Source: a virus. Taken from it: a stretch of DNA of 24,938 nt. Below are positions 1-6,016 of this stretch, one piece after another. The notes beneath the pieces were generated by a model. The model worked only from the letters and a program-made list of their open reading frames with translations, was not told the DNA's origin and ran no database searches. The stretch is from positions 1-24,938 of IMG/VR virus record IMGVR_UViG_3300035145_001554; one strand, 5' to 3'. Both the position numbers and the translations under genes were made by a program. The stretch's first letter is position 1, and every line of letters begins with the position of its first letter.

Positions 1-144
1 CATCTCCGCACGCTCAGGGGGCAACGCATCAATCTGCTCCTCGGTTAACGCACATGCTAACTCGCCCTTGTCAAACTTCAGATCGCTCGTCCACGGGATT
101 CCGAAGTTCGCGTCTATCTCATCAGCATAGGTTATCTTAGGCAT
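1..144 (-). CDS. Hypothetical protein, 3' end cut off by window
   Basis: An open frame of 48 codons starts at the ATG at 144 and runs off the left edge, so the C terminus is missing. The visible N terminus starts MPKITYADEIDANFGIPW and is acidic. No family was recognised. Its start overlaps the last 8 nt of the upstream nuclease gene, as is usual in this operon, so it is probably co-translated as the last visible gene of the minus-strand transcript. Confidence 0.6.
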   Translation of the reverse strand, partial: MPKITYADEIDANFGIPWTSDLKFDKGELACALTEEQIDALPPERAEM

Positions 145-574
145 TGAATCCCTCCACTACTTTACATTGCTCCGGGTAAACCCGAAAAACAGGCTCTATA
201 TCCTGCGAATCGCGAGTGGCAGTTGTGCGACCACCCCACTCAAATTTATAATCCTTACTGAAGTCCCAGGTGTGATAGCACAACTCATCCGAACATCTGA
301 AAATAAGATTAAATTTTCTCCTAGAAGTATCATGTAATAACTTGGCCGCCTCGATCTTCTTGTACGAAATCATAAACGGATACTGCCCATACCTTATATT
401 CAAGCACTTTAACTCCGCCCAACTATACCGATCACCGCATTGAATAAGGTAATCAATCTTCCACTTAATTGGGTTCAGCTTGTGAAAACAACAACCCCAT
501 TGCTTCGATAAAAAAGCCTCCACCTTACGCTCATTCGCAAGGTCAGTCTGACTTTCATACCTGGTGCGAATCAT
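137..574 (-). CDS. Putative PD-(D/E)XK-fold nuclease
   Basis: A 145-aa protein with the spacing of a PD-(D/E)XK nuclease core: a helix with Glu19, Asp41 in 'KIDYLI', then Glu54-Leu-Lys56 in 'WAELKCL', followed by an aromatic stretch and a helix around residues 68-78. In this fold the Asp and Glu bind the metal ion and the Lys helps cleavage. Phage members act as Holliday junction resolvases, repair nucleases or host-DNA nucleases, and which applies here cannot be told. I chose the ATG at 574 because it overlaps the preceding stop as ATGA; an in-frame ATG at 628 would add 18 residues, several of them arginine. It is the penultimate gene visible in the left minus operon. The fold call is by motif reading only. 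Confidence 0.6.
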   Translation of the reverse strand: MIRTRYESQTDLANERKVEAFLSKQWGCCFHKLNPIKWKIDYLIQCGDRYSWAELKCLNIRYGQYPFMISYKKIEAAKLLHDTSRRKFNLIFRCSDELCYHTWDFSKDYKFEWGGRTTATRDSQDIEPVFRVYPEQCKVVEGFNA

Positions 575-819
575 CCCCTCGCTAATATCTCCAATCCGAT
601 CACGATCGCGTCTTCGAGCGTTTGGCACGGGATTTCTTCTTTACCGATTGCCCATCCCTCCTGATCCGTTCCAATGTCTCTTGGTCGAATTTCGAGCATG
701 GGGGTCCCAAATCTCTCAAGTCGCACCGTGGTAATTCTTGTGCTGATTCGGGTATCGCTCTTCCGTACTTTATCCAAAAGATCGGATGACAACCCGCTTT
801 TACTCTTTGGCTCATCCAT
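571..819 (-). CDS. Hypothetical protein (82 aa)
   Basis: A small soluble protein of no recognised family. The N-terminal half is rich in Arg, Ser and Thr; the C-terminal half ('EGWAIGKEEIPC...', then a hydrophobic helix) looks like a small folded alpha/beta domain. The start at 819 overlaps the end of the 45-aa coiled-coil gene, and its stop overlaps the start of the nuclease gene as ATGA, so it is translationally coupled on both sides. A GAAGG purine run lies directly against the ATG. A competing frame starting at 815 was judged a shadow because its product lacks a plausible fold. Confidence 0.6.
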   Translation of the reverse strand: MDEPKSKSGLSSDLLDKVRKSDTRISTRITTVRLERFGTPMLEIRPRDIGTDQEGWAIGKEEIPCQTLEDAIVIGLEILARG

Positions 820-949
820 CCTTCTTTTCCGCGAGTTGCTTCTTTAACTCAGCAATCTCTTCGCGTAACTCCTGGTTCGCCTTGATTAAGCGAGCCACCC
901 ATTGTGGCCAACTCTCTAACTTTTCGCCCGTTGGTTTATATACATTCAT
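812..949 (-). CDS. Small coiled-coil protein (45 aa)
   Basis: A 45-codon gene starting MNVYKPTGEKLESWPQWV, followed by a helix of about 25 residues with heptad-like Leu/Ile spacing and alternating Glu and Lys (residues 20-44), typical of a short coiled coil that dimerises. A purine-rich AGGAAGAAG Shine-Dalgarno sequence precedes the ATG at 949. The start overlaps the end of the upstream acidic-tailed gene and the stop overlaps the next start. Function unknown; a small adaptor or inhibitor is possible but unsupported. Confidence 0.6.
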   Translation of the reverse strand: MNVYKPTGEKLESWPQWVARLIKANQELREEIAELKKQLAEKKDG

Positions 950-1133
950 CTTCTTCCTCCTCATCCTCGAACTCTATCTCAAACTCGAACTCCACTACCT
1001 GACGCTCCAGCCAATCGTTAATCCCGAGCATTACTGCCTTAGCGATACCTATCTCATCCAAGTCGCATTCCGCGTCCCAGCGATTTAGGAAGACCTTAGT
1101 CTCGTGTATTATTTGGTCCTTTGCGTCTTGCAT
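936..1133 (-). CDS. Hypothetical protein with very acidic C terminus (65 aa)
   Basis: The first 45 residues look helical ('HETKVFLNRWDAECDLDEIG', then 'AVMLGINDWLERQV'); the last 18 are almost all Glu and Asp mixed with Phe. Such acidic tails occur in DNA-mimic and ssDNA-binding-like phage proteins, but no family was recognised, so that is only a suggestion. It sits inside the overlapping minus-strand operon (start inside the upstream gene, end inside the downstream one). Confidence 0.6.
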   Translation of the reverse strand: MQDAKDQIIHETKVFLNRWDAECDLDEIGIAKAVMLGINDWLERQVVEFEFEIEFEDEEEEDECI

Positions 1134-1371
1134 AATTCATATAATCAGAAACCGTTGCTCCGAGTGGCATCTGTCTCGACTTCGTGGATCGTGTGACCAG
1201 CGGGTTGCCATACTTGTCTCTGAGGGATCTCCCCTTGGAGTCGCGGTAGGTGCGGATAAGTTCCGTGTTTCCCCAAAATTTGTGCCACCCTTCATTAACT
1301 TCCTCATAAGTCGGCCAATTACTAAAGAAGTATGTCCAATCCGATACCTCGAAATGTTCATTATCCATCAT
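1096..1371 (-). CDS. Hypothetical protein (91 aa)
   Basis: The protein is rich in aromatic residues (Trp, Tyr, Phe) in its first 45 residues and basic towards the end. No family was recognised and no transmembrane segment is seen. The ATG at 1371 overlaps the upstream 36-aa gene's stop as ATGA; a second ATG follows directly at 1368. The overlap rather than a clear Shine-Dalgarno sequence suggests re-initiation by terminating ribosomes. Confidence 0.55.
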   Translation of the reverse strand: MMDNEHFEVSDWTYFFSNWPTYEEVNEGWHKFWGNTELIRTYRDSKGRSLRDKYGNPLVTRSTKSRQMPLGATVSDYMNYARRKGPNNTRD

Positions 1372-1478
1372 TGTAAAAACGAACCACTCTCCCCGCCGAG
1401 TGTCGCGGTGGTGTCATGTATCTGTTTTCCAGGCGCGGTAATACCGCCCACCGAAGAGTAGCTCTTAAAGTTGTTCAT
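1368..1478 (-). CDS. Micro-gene (36 aa)
   Basis: A 36-codon frame fills the space between the HTH gene and the 91-aa gene exactly. Its ATG at 1478 overlaps the HTH gene's TGA (TGATG) and its own TGA overlaps the next ATG (ATGA). The product is Gly/Thr/Ser-rich and polar with no recognised motif. The support is the double overlap, which is the junction style of every other gene in this operon, rather than the protein sequence. Confidence 0.5.
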   Translation of the reverse strand: MNNFKSYSSVGGITAPGKQIHDTTATLGGESGSFLQ

Positions 1479-1903
1479 CAAACAATCTCCCACATACCAT
1501 TGCCCGCGTCTTTCACACGCATCTCATCCCCTATGTAATACTTACCGGGCTTGCACCTAACCTTACCATGTGTCCCGTCACGAAACTCAATCAGTCGTAA
1601 AAACTTATTCGAGGGGATGCCATATACCCGTGCCATGCGTCTCTCGCCCTCCTCGACCACCACAACCTTAGGCTTCTTCGCCTCCTCGATCATAGCGTCC
1701 ACTTCTGCGATCTCCTCCGCAATAACGCTCTCTCCCTCCATCTCCTTCAATCGCTCAACCATTTTCCGCGATATCCGATTACCATGAACACAGGTACGCA
1801 TGGTACTTCTCTTAATTCCCATCATCCCCGCAAATTCATCCCTACTAATCCCATGCTTCTTTAAAATCCGCATGCACTCTTTACCTGTCATCTTTTCCGC
1901 CAT
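1478..1903 (-). CDS. Helix-turn-helix regulator, XRE-like N terminus
   Basis: A 141-aa protein. Residues about 8-50 form a Cro/CI-type helix-turn-helix: 'ILKKHGISRDEFAGMMGIKR' matches the first helices and turn, followed by a recognition-helix segment and 'ISRKMVERLKE'. A linker rich in Glu, Val and Lys leads to a C-terminal beta-rich segment ending 'GKYYIGDEMRVKDAGNGMWEIV'-like, which was not assigned. The start at 1903 (MAEKM) was preferred to an upstream ATG at 1969 that would run through the promoter region and add a non-conserved hydrophobic leader. It is first in the left operon and divergent from the gene at 1963, so it may control both transcripts. A role in the lysogeny switch is possible, but this is inference. 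Confidence 0.7.
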   Translation of the reverse strand: MAEKMTGKECMRILKKHGISRDEFAGMMGIKRSTMRTCVHGNRISRKMVERLKEMEGESVIAEEIAEVDAMIEEAKKPKVVVVEEGERRMARVYGIPSNKFLRLIEFRDGTHGKVRCKPGKYYIGDEMRVKDAGNGMWEIV

Positions 1904-1962
1904 TCGTACCCTTTTGTAGTTTTTTGTAGCCTGTGCAAGCAAAATAATATAAAAAACGCTAC
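1904..1962. promoter_or_regulatory. Divergent control region with tandem decamer
   Basis: This 59-bp space separates the HTH gene (minus) from the gene at 1963 (plus). It holds two adjacent 10-bp boxes, CTTTTGTAGT and TTTTTGTAGC (1911-1930), one helical turn apart, then a TAATAT (1945-1950) that could be a plus-strand -10 element with a weak TTTTGT 17 bp upstream. If so, the plus transcript would begin only a few bases before the ATG at 1963, which lacks a Shine-Dalgarno sequence. Similar decamers lie in other control regions of the window. Confidence 0.45.
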
Positions 1963-2505
1963 ATGCCACGAGGAATACCCAAAAAGCTCAAACCCTTTGA
2001 TGCTAAATTAAAGGACAAAGTAATCACTTCTGCGGCACGAATAGCCGCTAGACAATCAACTCCAAAGCAAGAGGCAAAGAATATGGAACTATCCGTTAAA
2101 CAAGAAGAAGACAGACTACGAATACACAACGCTCTGAAATACGGAATGAAGATGACAGAGCAACAATTCCTCTCAGAAGTACAAAAGAAGCTCCAGCACA
2201 TGGTCGCAGACTCCCTAAACGATCTCCACGATTCCATAGAGCAAATACCACCTCAGAATAAAGCCTATGCCGTGGGTATGCTCTTCGATAAACTTATGAC
2301 CATCTCCGGCAGACCCACAAACATCACCGCATCTGCCAATGTCAAACTAGGTTCCTCCGATATGTCCCCCGATCAGGTACGAGATATCCTCAAAAAAGGC
2401 GTAAAGAACCTACCCAAAGACGCATCCACAGAGAAAGTAATCGATATAGAAGACGCAGAAACCACAGAAACACATGAGGAAGTCGATTCTAGGCCCACAG
2501 ATTAA
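1963..2505 (+). CDS. Possible terminase small subunit-like protein
   Basis: A 180-aa soluble, charged, mostly helical protein. Residues about 100-118 ('KAYAVGMLFDKLMTISGRPT') resemble the helix-plus-'GxPT' segment found in many phage small-terminase-like and DNA-packaging regulator proteins; the N terminus is basic and the C terminus acidic. Small terminase subunits bind the packaging start site and load DNA to the large subunit. The downstream overlapping HNH gene fits, since HNH endonucleases often sit beside packaging genes. Against it, no large-terminase gene is nearby in the window. No Shine-Dalgarno sequence precedes the ATG, and leaderless translation is possible. Another DNA-binding role is equally open. 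Confidence 0.4.
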   Translation: MPRGIPKKLKPFDAKLKDKVITSAARIAARQSTPKQEAKNMELSVKQEEDRLRIHNALKYGMKMTEQQFLSEVQKKLQHMVADSLNDLHDSIEQIPPQNKAYAVGMLFDKLMTISGRPTNITASANVKLGSSDMSPDQVRDILKKGVKNLPKDASTEKVIDIEDAETTETHEEVDSRPTD

Positions 2506-3082
2506 AGCTCTCCGCCTACAGGGACTCTCATACAAAGACATACAAAATACCCTCAACTGCTCAATAGGCACAATCTCGTACCACCTCGGTAAAGGACAGA
2601 AGGAAAAAACTAAGCAAAGACGCAAGAATGTATCACGCCCAACATATCTCCATGTAAAACGGGTAAACTGCTTCCATAACAGAAAACCAAAAACCCAGCG
2701 TAAACTAAACCCCACCACTTCCTATACACACAGACAAATGTCCAAAGCAATTTCAGCGAAAGCATCTAAGTTCCAAAAGAATGCCGCATTCAATTACAAG
2801 GATGTACACGCAAAATATGGTGACCACTTTCAATGCGCCCTCACAGGACGACCACTCTCCTGGAATAAACCACAGGAATACGAGTACGACCACATACTCC
2901 CCATTGCCCGTGGAGGAACCGCATGCCTCGATAATCTGCAAATCGTATGCACAGACGCAAATCGTGCAAAGAATGACCTCACAGAAGAGGAGTTCCTCGA
3001 TCTCTGCAAAGAAGTCGTCTTAAACGCGGGTTACAAGGTATGGAAGCCCTCAGGGTCGTACCACTCCAATAAACACCTCTAA
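2474..3082 (+). CDS. HNH endonuclease with N-terminal HTH
   Basis: A 202-aa protein. Residues about 8-38 ('IKALRLQGLSYKDIQNTLNC') form a resolvase-type helix-turn-helix that would target DNA. The middle is basic (Lys/Arg-rich, 40-80). Residues 121-175 form an HNH core: 'CALTGRPLSW', then 'YDHILPIARGG' with Asp139-His140, Asn154 in 'LDNLQIVC', and Asn163 in 'DANRAKND', followed by a terminal helix. HNH enzymes cut one or both DNA strands with a metal ion; phage examples are homing endonucleases or partners of the terminase. The gene overlaps the upstream gene by 32 nt. It could be a free-standing homing enzyme, but the overlap with a possible small terminase gene favours a packaging role. Confidence 0.82.
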   Translation: MRKSILGPQIKALRLQGLSYKDIQNTLNCSIGTISYHLGKGQKEKTKQRRKNVSRPTYLHVKRVNCFHNRKPKTQRKLNPTTSYTHRQMSKAISAKASKFQKNAAFNYKDVHAKYGDHFQCALTGRPLSWNKPQEYEYDHILPIARGGTACLDNLQIVCTDANRAKNDLTEEEFLDLCKEVVLNAGYKVWKPSGSYHSNKHL

Positions 3083-3129
3083 CAGGCTACACGAGGCTAC
3101 GGAGATCGAGGATCGATCCGAATGTGCAA

Positions 3130-3161
3130 CACAGAAGCACAGAAACACAGAAACAAAGAAA
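3130..3161 (+). repeat. Four 8-bp tandem repeats
   Basis: CACAGAAG, CACAGAAA, CACAGAAA and CAAAGAAA follow one another without a gap just downstream of the HNH gene. A perfect middle pair and single changes in the outer two suggest repeat expansion or a multi-copy binding site. Confidence 0.8.
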
Positions 3162-3320
3162 CGCATTAGAATATAAACAACGCCTCCAACCACATCACGC
3201 TGGGGGAGCTTATGGCGAAAAAAGTTGTGGGGGGTGTGATGATAATACAGAAAAACGCGGACGCACGCACGCACCCCCGCCCCCCCGCCTGGACGCGAAG
3301 ATTTAAACGCGCGGATCGCG

Positions 3321-3364
3321 AGCAATAGATTCTTAGTCTATTGCTAAACCGCTTAGATAAGCGG
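3321..3364. other. Two adjacent hairpins
   Basis: AGCAATAGA (3321-3329) and TCTATTGCT (3337-3345) form a perfect 9-bp inverted repeat around TTCTTAG. Three bases later CCGCTTAGATAAGCGG (3349-3364) forms a second stem of 6-7 bp. Neither is followed by a T-run on the plus strand, so they are not typical terminators. They may be binding sites or structural elements of an origin or packaging site. Confidence 0.7.
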
Positions 3365-3440
3365 GAAACGGGGAACCGGTGCGGGAAAAGCGGGGACCGT
3401 GGGCCGCGATTGCCGGGGAAACGGGGAACGGGGAAACGGT
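3361..3440 (+). repeat. Purine-rich GGGGAAACG repeat block
   Basis: About seven imperfect copies of G(3-4)A(2-3)(C)CG follow one another on the plus strand, the clearest being CGGGGAAACG, GGGGAACG and GGGGAAACGG at 3412-3440. A perfect 12-bp inverted match lies at 3582-3593. The strong strand asymmetry is unlike the neighbouring coding DNA. An origin or packaging element is possible. Confidence 0.65.
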
Positions 3441-3730
3441 GGCGGCGTTCGTATCAACATATCATGATGCGTTGATGCGTTGCGTGAACTGAAAAAACAT
3501 TTGTCCGGGTAGAAATGAATCACAACGCGGTCCCGGTTTTCCCTGTTTGCGCTATTGCAAGGTTATTGCATTTACGGTTCGCGTTTCCCCGTTGCGGCGG
3601 TCCCGGCTGGTCCGCGTTTTGCGTTTCCCGGTACGGTCCTAAGCGCTTGCCAATGTGCAATGAAATTGCAAGCTGGCCGCGTACCGCGTACCGCGTAGGG
3701 TAGTGTTTAAGCGGTATTTATTGCAATGTG

Positions 3731-3750
3731 TCTTTTGTGTTCTTTTGTGT
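3731..3750 (+). promoter_or_regulatory. Perfect tandem decamer, possible operator
   Basis: TCTTTTGTGT is repeated twice without a gap, so the copies face the same side of the DNA helix. A TTGACT (3751-3756) follows at once and could be a -35 element for the plus-strand operon that begins at 3786, though no good -10 lies at 16-18 bp. The same decamer occurs upstream of the integrase (13392-13401, minus) and near-copies precede the RHH gene. Confidence 0.45.
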
Positions 3751-3785
3751 TTGACTAGGGTATTTTAATATGCGATGGTGCGGTC

Positions 3786-3935
3786 ATGACATATTATATT
3801 TACAAAAGAAAATCCGGGGGGGCCGTCTATTTAGTAGAGTGGCAATTTGACCAAAGCCGGGCGAACGAACGGGCAAAGGTATTAAGAGAAAATTTAGGGC
3901 CACGCGGCTTTGATATCATTATTCGGGCAATCTAA
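3786..3935 (+). CDS. Hypothetical small protein (49 aa)
   Basis: The frame begins MTYYIYKRKSGGAVYLVEW, a likely beta-hairpin, then an Arg/Lys/Glu helix and a short C-terminal strand, so a compact alpha/beta mini-protein is plausible. It is the first gene after the non-coding region and 21 bp before the next gene. No strong Shine-Dalgarno sequence is visible. Family unknown; the support is its position and protein-like composition. Confidence 0.5.
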   Translation: MTYYIYKRKSGGAVYLVEWQFDQSRANERAKVLRENLGPRGFDIIIRAI

Positions 3936-3956
3936 TAACAAAACAAAAGGTAAAAA

Positions 3957-4145
3957 ATGAAAACAATCACTCAAACATTACGGCGCGGTTACTCAATCGC
4001 GAAAACCAAAGAGCAATTTGATCGCGTCAAACATTGGCAAGACAAGATCAGTAAAAAGATAGCAAGTTGCCATGAGATGCTGGATGAATGCGATCGATTG
4101 GACCGCGAGTTTGATCGCGTTGCAAAACGCATGGGATTGAAGTGA
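3957..4145 (+). CDS. Hypothetical helical protein (62 aa)
   Basis: A charged, almost wholly helical protein (Lys/Arg/Asp/Glu-rich) with a Cys-x(6)-Cys pair in its second half ('SCHEMLDEC'). An AAAAGG-type ribosome-binding site lies upstream of the ATG. The TGA at 4143-4145 is one base from the start of the GP88-like gene, so the two are probably co-translated and may work together. No family was recognised. Confidence 0.6.
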   Translation: MKTITQTLRRGYSIAKTKEQFDRVKHWQDKISKKIASCHEMLDECDRLDREFDRVAKRMGLK

Positions 4146-4146
4146 T

Positions 4147-5088
4147 ATGAAAACAATTGAAGCTCCTAAACTATCCACTCCGGGCAAAATTGACTTGGCC
4201 CGGTTAGCGCTTGCTAATGACTTGGCTGGCTTGTCTAAACTTGTTGCGGCTATTCCTGGGGACCCGGCAAAGGCTGGCACAACGAAGTTTTATGCGGTCC
4301 GTTTCCTGGAGTGGTTTGCGGACCAAAGCGGGCCAGCCCGGTTTTCTGTATTTATGGAAACAGGGAACAGCAAGTTACCGTTTTATGCATTTTCTAGTTT
4401 ACCCGGTTTCGATTGCCCAGGTGCTGGTGCATGTTTGTACGGCGAGGGAAACAAACACAACGCGGCAAACTTCGGGAAAGGCTGGTGTTATTCTTTTACG
4501 GCCTGGCGTTATCCGGCGGCGTTTTTCAGACAATTGCAAAACAGCATTTTGCTACGGTCCCAGGCTGGCCGGGCATTTATTGCTGACAAATTCAATCAAA
4601 TTCCAACGGGCAAAACGGTCCGGCTTTATGTAGACGGTGACTTTCCCAGCCTAGATATTTTGCAGTATTGGATGGATTTATGCAAAACCAGGCCGGATCT
4701 TTCCTTGTATGGCTATTCAAAAAGCTGGGAAATATTCCTGGCGCTGGACCGTACCGGGTACGCATGGCCTGAGAATTACAAATTGAATTTGTCCGGCGGT
4801 TCCCGGTACGGCGGCGTTTTATGGATTGAACGCATGGAACGGTTACCCATTACTCGCGGGCAATTCCTCGCGGTTCCTGTAGACCGTAAATATATTAAAG
4901 CCAGGAGCTACCAGGATAAAACGCGGCCAATGTCGAATGAATACCGGGCAGATGTACGCCAGGCCATGCGTGCGGCTGGCATTCAAAAAGGTTTTGCTTG
5001 TCCGGGCAATTGTGGCAATTGCTTGCCAAAGGGTTTGCATGCATGCGGTTCCCTTCCTGGACCTATTGCAATTGGCATTCACAACTAA
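4147..5088 (+). CDS. GP88-like phage/plasmid cysteine-rich protein
   Basis: A 313-aa protein matching by eye the 'gene product 88' family first named from mycobacteriophages. Visible landmarks: Cys90-Pro-Gly-Ala-x-x-Cys96, then Cys114-Tyr115 and Tyr122-Pro123; 'RLYVDGDFPS' at 159-168; 'LYGYSKSW' at 187-194; and a C-terminal cluster Cys285-x3-Cys289-x2-Cys292-x7-Cys300. The cysteine set suggests a bound zinc or iron-sulfur cluster, which is inference. The biochemical function of the family is, to my knowledge, unknown. It is by far the largest gene of the plus-strand accessory operon, one base after the 62-aa gene. The sequence from 3500 to 5100 is rich in CGGTCC, CCGG and GCGTTTCC words, unlike most of the window, which may mark a separately acquired segment. 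Confidence 0.65.
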   Translation: MKTIEAPKLSTPGKIDLARLALANDLAGLSKLVAAIPGDPAKAGTTKFYAVRFLEWFADQSGPARFSVFMETGNSKLPFYAFSSLPGFDCPGAGACLYGEGNKHNAANFGKGWCYSFTAWRYPAAFFRQLQNSILLRSQAGRAFIADKFNQIPTGKTVRLYVDGDFPSLDILQYWMDLCKTRPDLSLYGYSKSWEIFLALDRTGYAWPENYKLNLSGGSRYGGVLWIERMERLPITRGQFLAVPVDRKYIKARSYQDKTRPMSNEYRADVRQAMRAAGIQKGFACPGNCGNCLPKGLHACGSLPGPIAIGIHN

Positions 5089-5107
5089 ACCAAGTAAAGA
5101 AAAACGC

Positions 5108-5266
5108 ATGAACAAAGAGAAAGCGCGAGAATTACTAGGGCAATTGATTGCCATAAGAGAACAGATAGAACGCATGGCAGAAAATGGCTTTTCCTGGGAC
5201 CGTATGGCAGAGATTAAGGAAAACCTAAATATAGCCATAATTGATTTGGAAAACGCGCTAGACTAA
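5108..5266 (+). CDS. Hypothetical helical protein (52 aa)
   Basis: A small acidic protein of two predicted amphipathic helices starting MNKEKARELLGQL, with a coiled-coil-like Leu/Ile pattern. The ATG at 5108 lies 19 bp after the GP88-like gene, with a weak AAAGAAA purine tract before it. A longer in-frame extension to 4937 lies inside the GP88-like gene and was rejected as the start. No family was recognised. Confidence 0.6.
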   Translation: MNKEKARELLGQLIAIREQIERMAENGFSWDRMAEIKENLNIAIIDLENALD

Positions 5267-5277
5267 GCGGGCCGCAC

Positions 5278-5298
5278 ATGCGAGAAACGCGCATTTTT
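5278..5298 (+). terminator. Weak hairpin plus T-run
   Basis: ATGCG (5278-5282) pairs with CGCAT (5290-5294) around a 7-nt loop and runs into five T residues. The stem is only 5 bp, so this would be a leaky terminator or attenuator between the GP88 group and the following small genes. Confidence 0.3.
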
Positions 5299-5327
5299 AC
5301 AATCCTACAAACTACAAAGAGAGACAA

Positions 5328-5432
5328 ATGGACACTATCATACACGAATTAATCACAATACTTTGGACCCCGTACGCGCTGGCTGGCGCTTGGTTGCTAT
5401 TCCAGCACATAAGAGAAAGGGGGGCCAAGTGA
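5328..5432 (+). CDS. Small membrane protein (34 aa)
   Basis: The 34-codon gene starts MDTIIHELITILWTPYALAG and has one hydrophobic segment (about residues 4-26), ending in a basic tail ('HIRERGAK'). The basic end suggests the C terminus faces the cytoplasm. An AAAGAGAG ribosome-binding site precedes it, and its TGA overlaps the GTG of the next gene. Function unknown; small phage membrane proteins include holin-like, superinfection-exclusion and regulatory peptides. Confidence 0.5.
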   Translation: MDTIIHELITILWTPYALAGAWLLFQHIRERGAK

Positions 5433-5611
5433 AGCACGCCAGCGAGATATTTCCGCCCGCGCTCGCGGAGCTTTTCAAGCTCGCGGAGAGGGGCAAAGCA
5501 CGGAACCCAAGGACAAGAGAAACGCGCAAAGGTGATCGCGTAGTGGGTGATCGTGAAACGATCCGCGTAGTGCGTAAACGCGCAAGGCAAACAGAATTAC
5601 AATTCAACTAA
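5429..5611 (+). CDS. Basic hypothetical protein with GTG start (60 aa)
   Basis: I chose GTG at 5429 because a GAGAAAGGGGGG tract lies just upstream and the GTG overlaps the previous stop (GTGA). The only in-frame ATG, at 5363, lies inside the membrane-protein gene. The product begins with a helix 'ASEIFPPALAELFKLAERGK' and then is very rich in Arg and Lys, as in nucleic-acid-binding tails. No family was recognised. Confidence 0.5.
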   Translation: MKHASEIFPPALAELFKLAERGKARNPRTRETRKGDRVVGDRETIRVVRKRARQTELQFN

Positions 5612-5634
5612 ATACAAAGGAGAAAGATAGAGAT

Positions 5635-6015
5635 ATGAAAAAACTAACCATTAACCTAACAGACAAACAACATTGCATGATCTCGCGAATCGCTAAAGGT
5701 GATAAGAGAAAAGTAGAAGATTTGATTTACCTAGCGCTTGCGGGTGGATTCGAGTTTATGTTCTGCGAGACTCCTTTGCATATCGAGAAAGTGGAATCCG
5801 ATTATACGGATGCGGAGAGAATACAGATTGCGAAGAATAAGAAACTTGAAGCCACAAAAGGTTGGGATGACTTAACTTATGAGGAGCAAAGTAAACGCGG
5901 GTATGAACATGTTTGTGGAATAATGGCAAATTTTCCCATCAAGGATGACTTCATGCCTGGATTCGCAAAATCTCTTGAGAGAAACGCGACTGAAGGATTA
6001 AAGGAGAACGCATAA
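5635..6015 (+). CDS. Hypothetical protein (126 aa)
   Basis: The protein starts MKKLTINLTDKQHCMISRIA, which resembles the strand-plus-helix of a ribbon-helix-helix or similar small DNA-binding domain, followed by 'KVEDLIYLALAGGFEFMF' that would fit the second helix. The remainder is acidic and helical with no recognised motif. A strong AAGGAG site precedes the ATG. It opens the coupled run of small genes ending at 7067. The RHH reading is tentative. Confidence 0.6.
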   Translation: MKKLTINLTDKQHCMISRIAKGDKRKVEDLIYLALAGGFEFMFCETPLHIEKVESDYTDAERIQIAKNKKLEATKGWDDLTYEEQSKRGYEHVCGIMANFPIKDDFMPGFAKSLERNATEGLKENA

Positions 6016-6016
6016 C

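Larger units (their letters stand above)
3083..3785. other. 703-bp non-coding region rich in repeats and hairpins
   Basis: No convincing gene is present. From left to right it holds: two GGCTAC copies (3087-3105); a CGAGGATCGAT also seen near the attachment site; four 8-bp tandem repeats (3130-3161); a C-rich run (3270-3292); two adjacent hairpins (3321-3364); a purine-rich block of GGGGAAACG-type repeats (3361-3440), with a 12-bp inverted copy at 3582-3593 (AACGGGGAAACG against CGTTTCCCCGTT); several ATTGCA/TGCAAT words (3550-3726); GTACCGC direct repeats (about 3680-3696); and a perfect tandem decamer (3731-3750). Such a region is most likely a replication origin, a packaging site, or a promoter/operator region for the plus-strand operon. 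The sequence alone does not decide. Confidence 0.6.

Noticed and set aside
600-815. A 71-aa minus-strand frame alternative to the 82-aa gene
   Set aside because: It is out of frame with the gene whose stop is coupled to the nuclease start, and its product does not look folded.
1963-3082. A complete terminase pair
   Set aside because: The second gene is an HNH endonuclease, not a large terminase; no Walker/nuclease large-subunit gene is present in the window.
3124-3306. A 60-aa plus-strand frame within the non-coding region
   Set aside because: It has no ribosome-binding site, starts in the tandem octamers and encodes a low-complexity His/Pro-rich product.
3361-3440. A G-quadruplex
   Set aside because: Three close GGGG runs are present but the fourth run is only GG-T-GG or lies far away, so the usual four-run pattern is not met with short loops.
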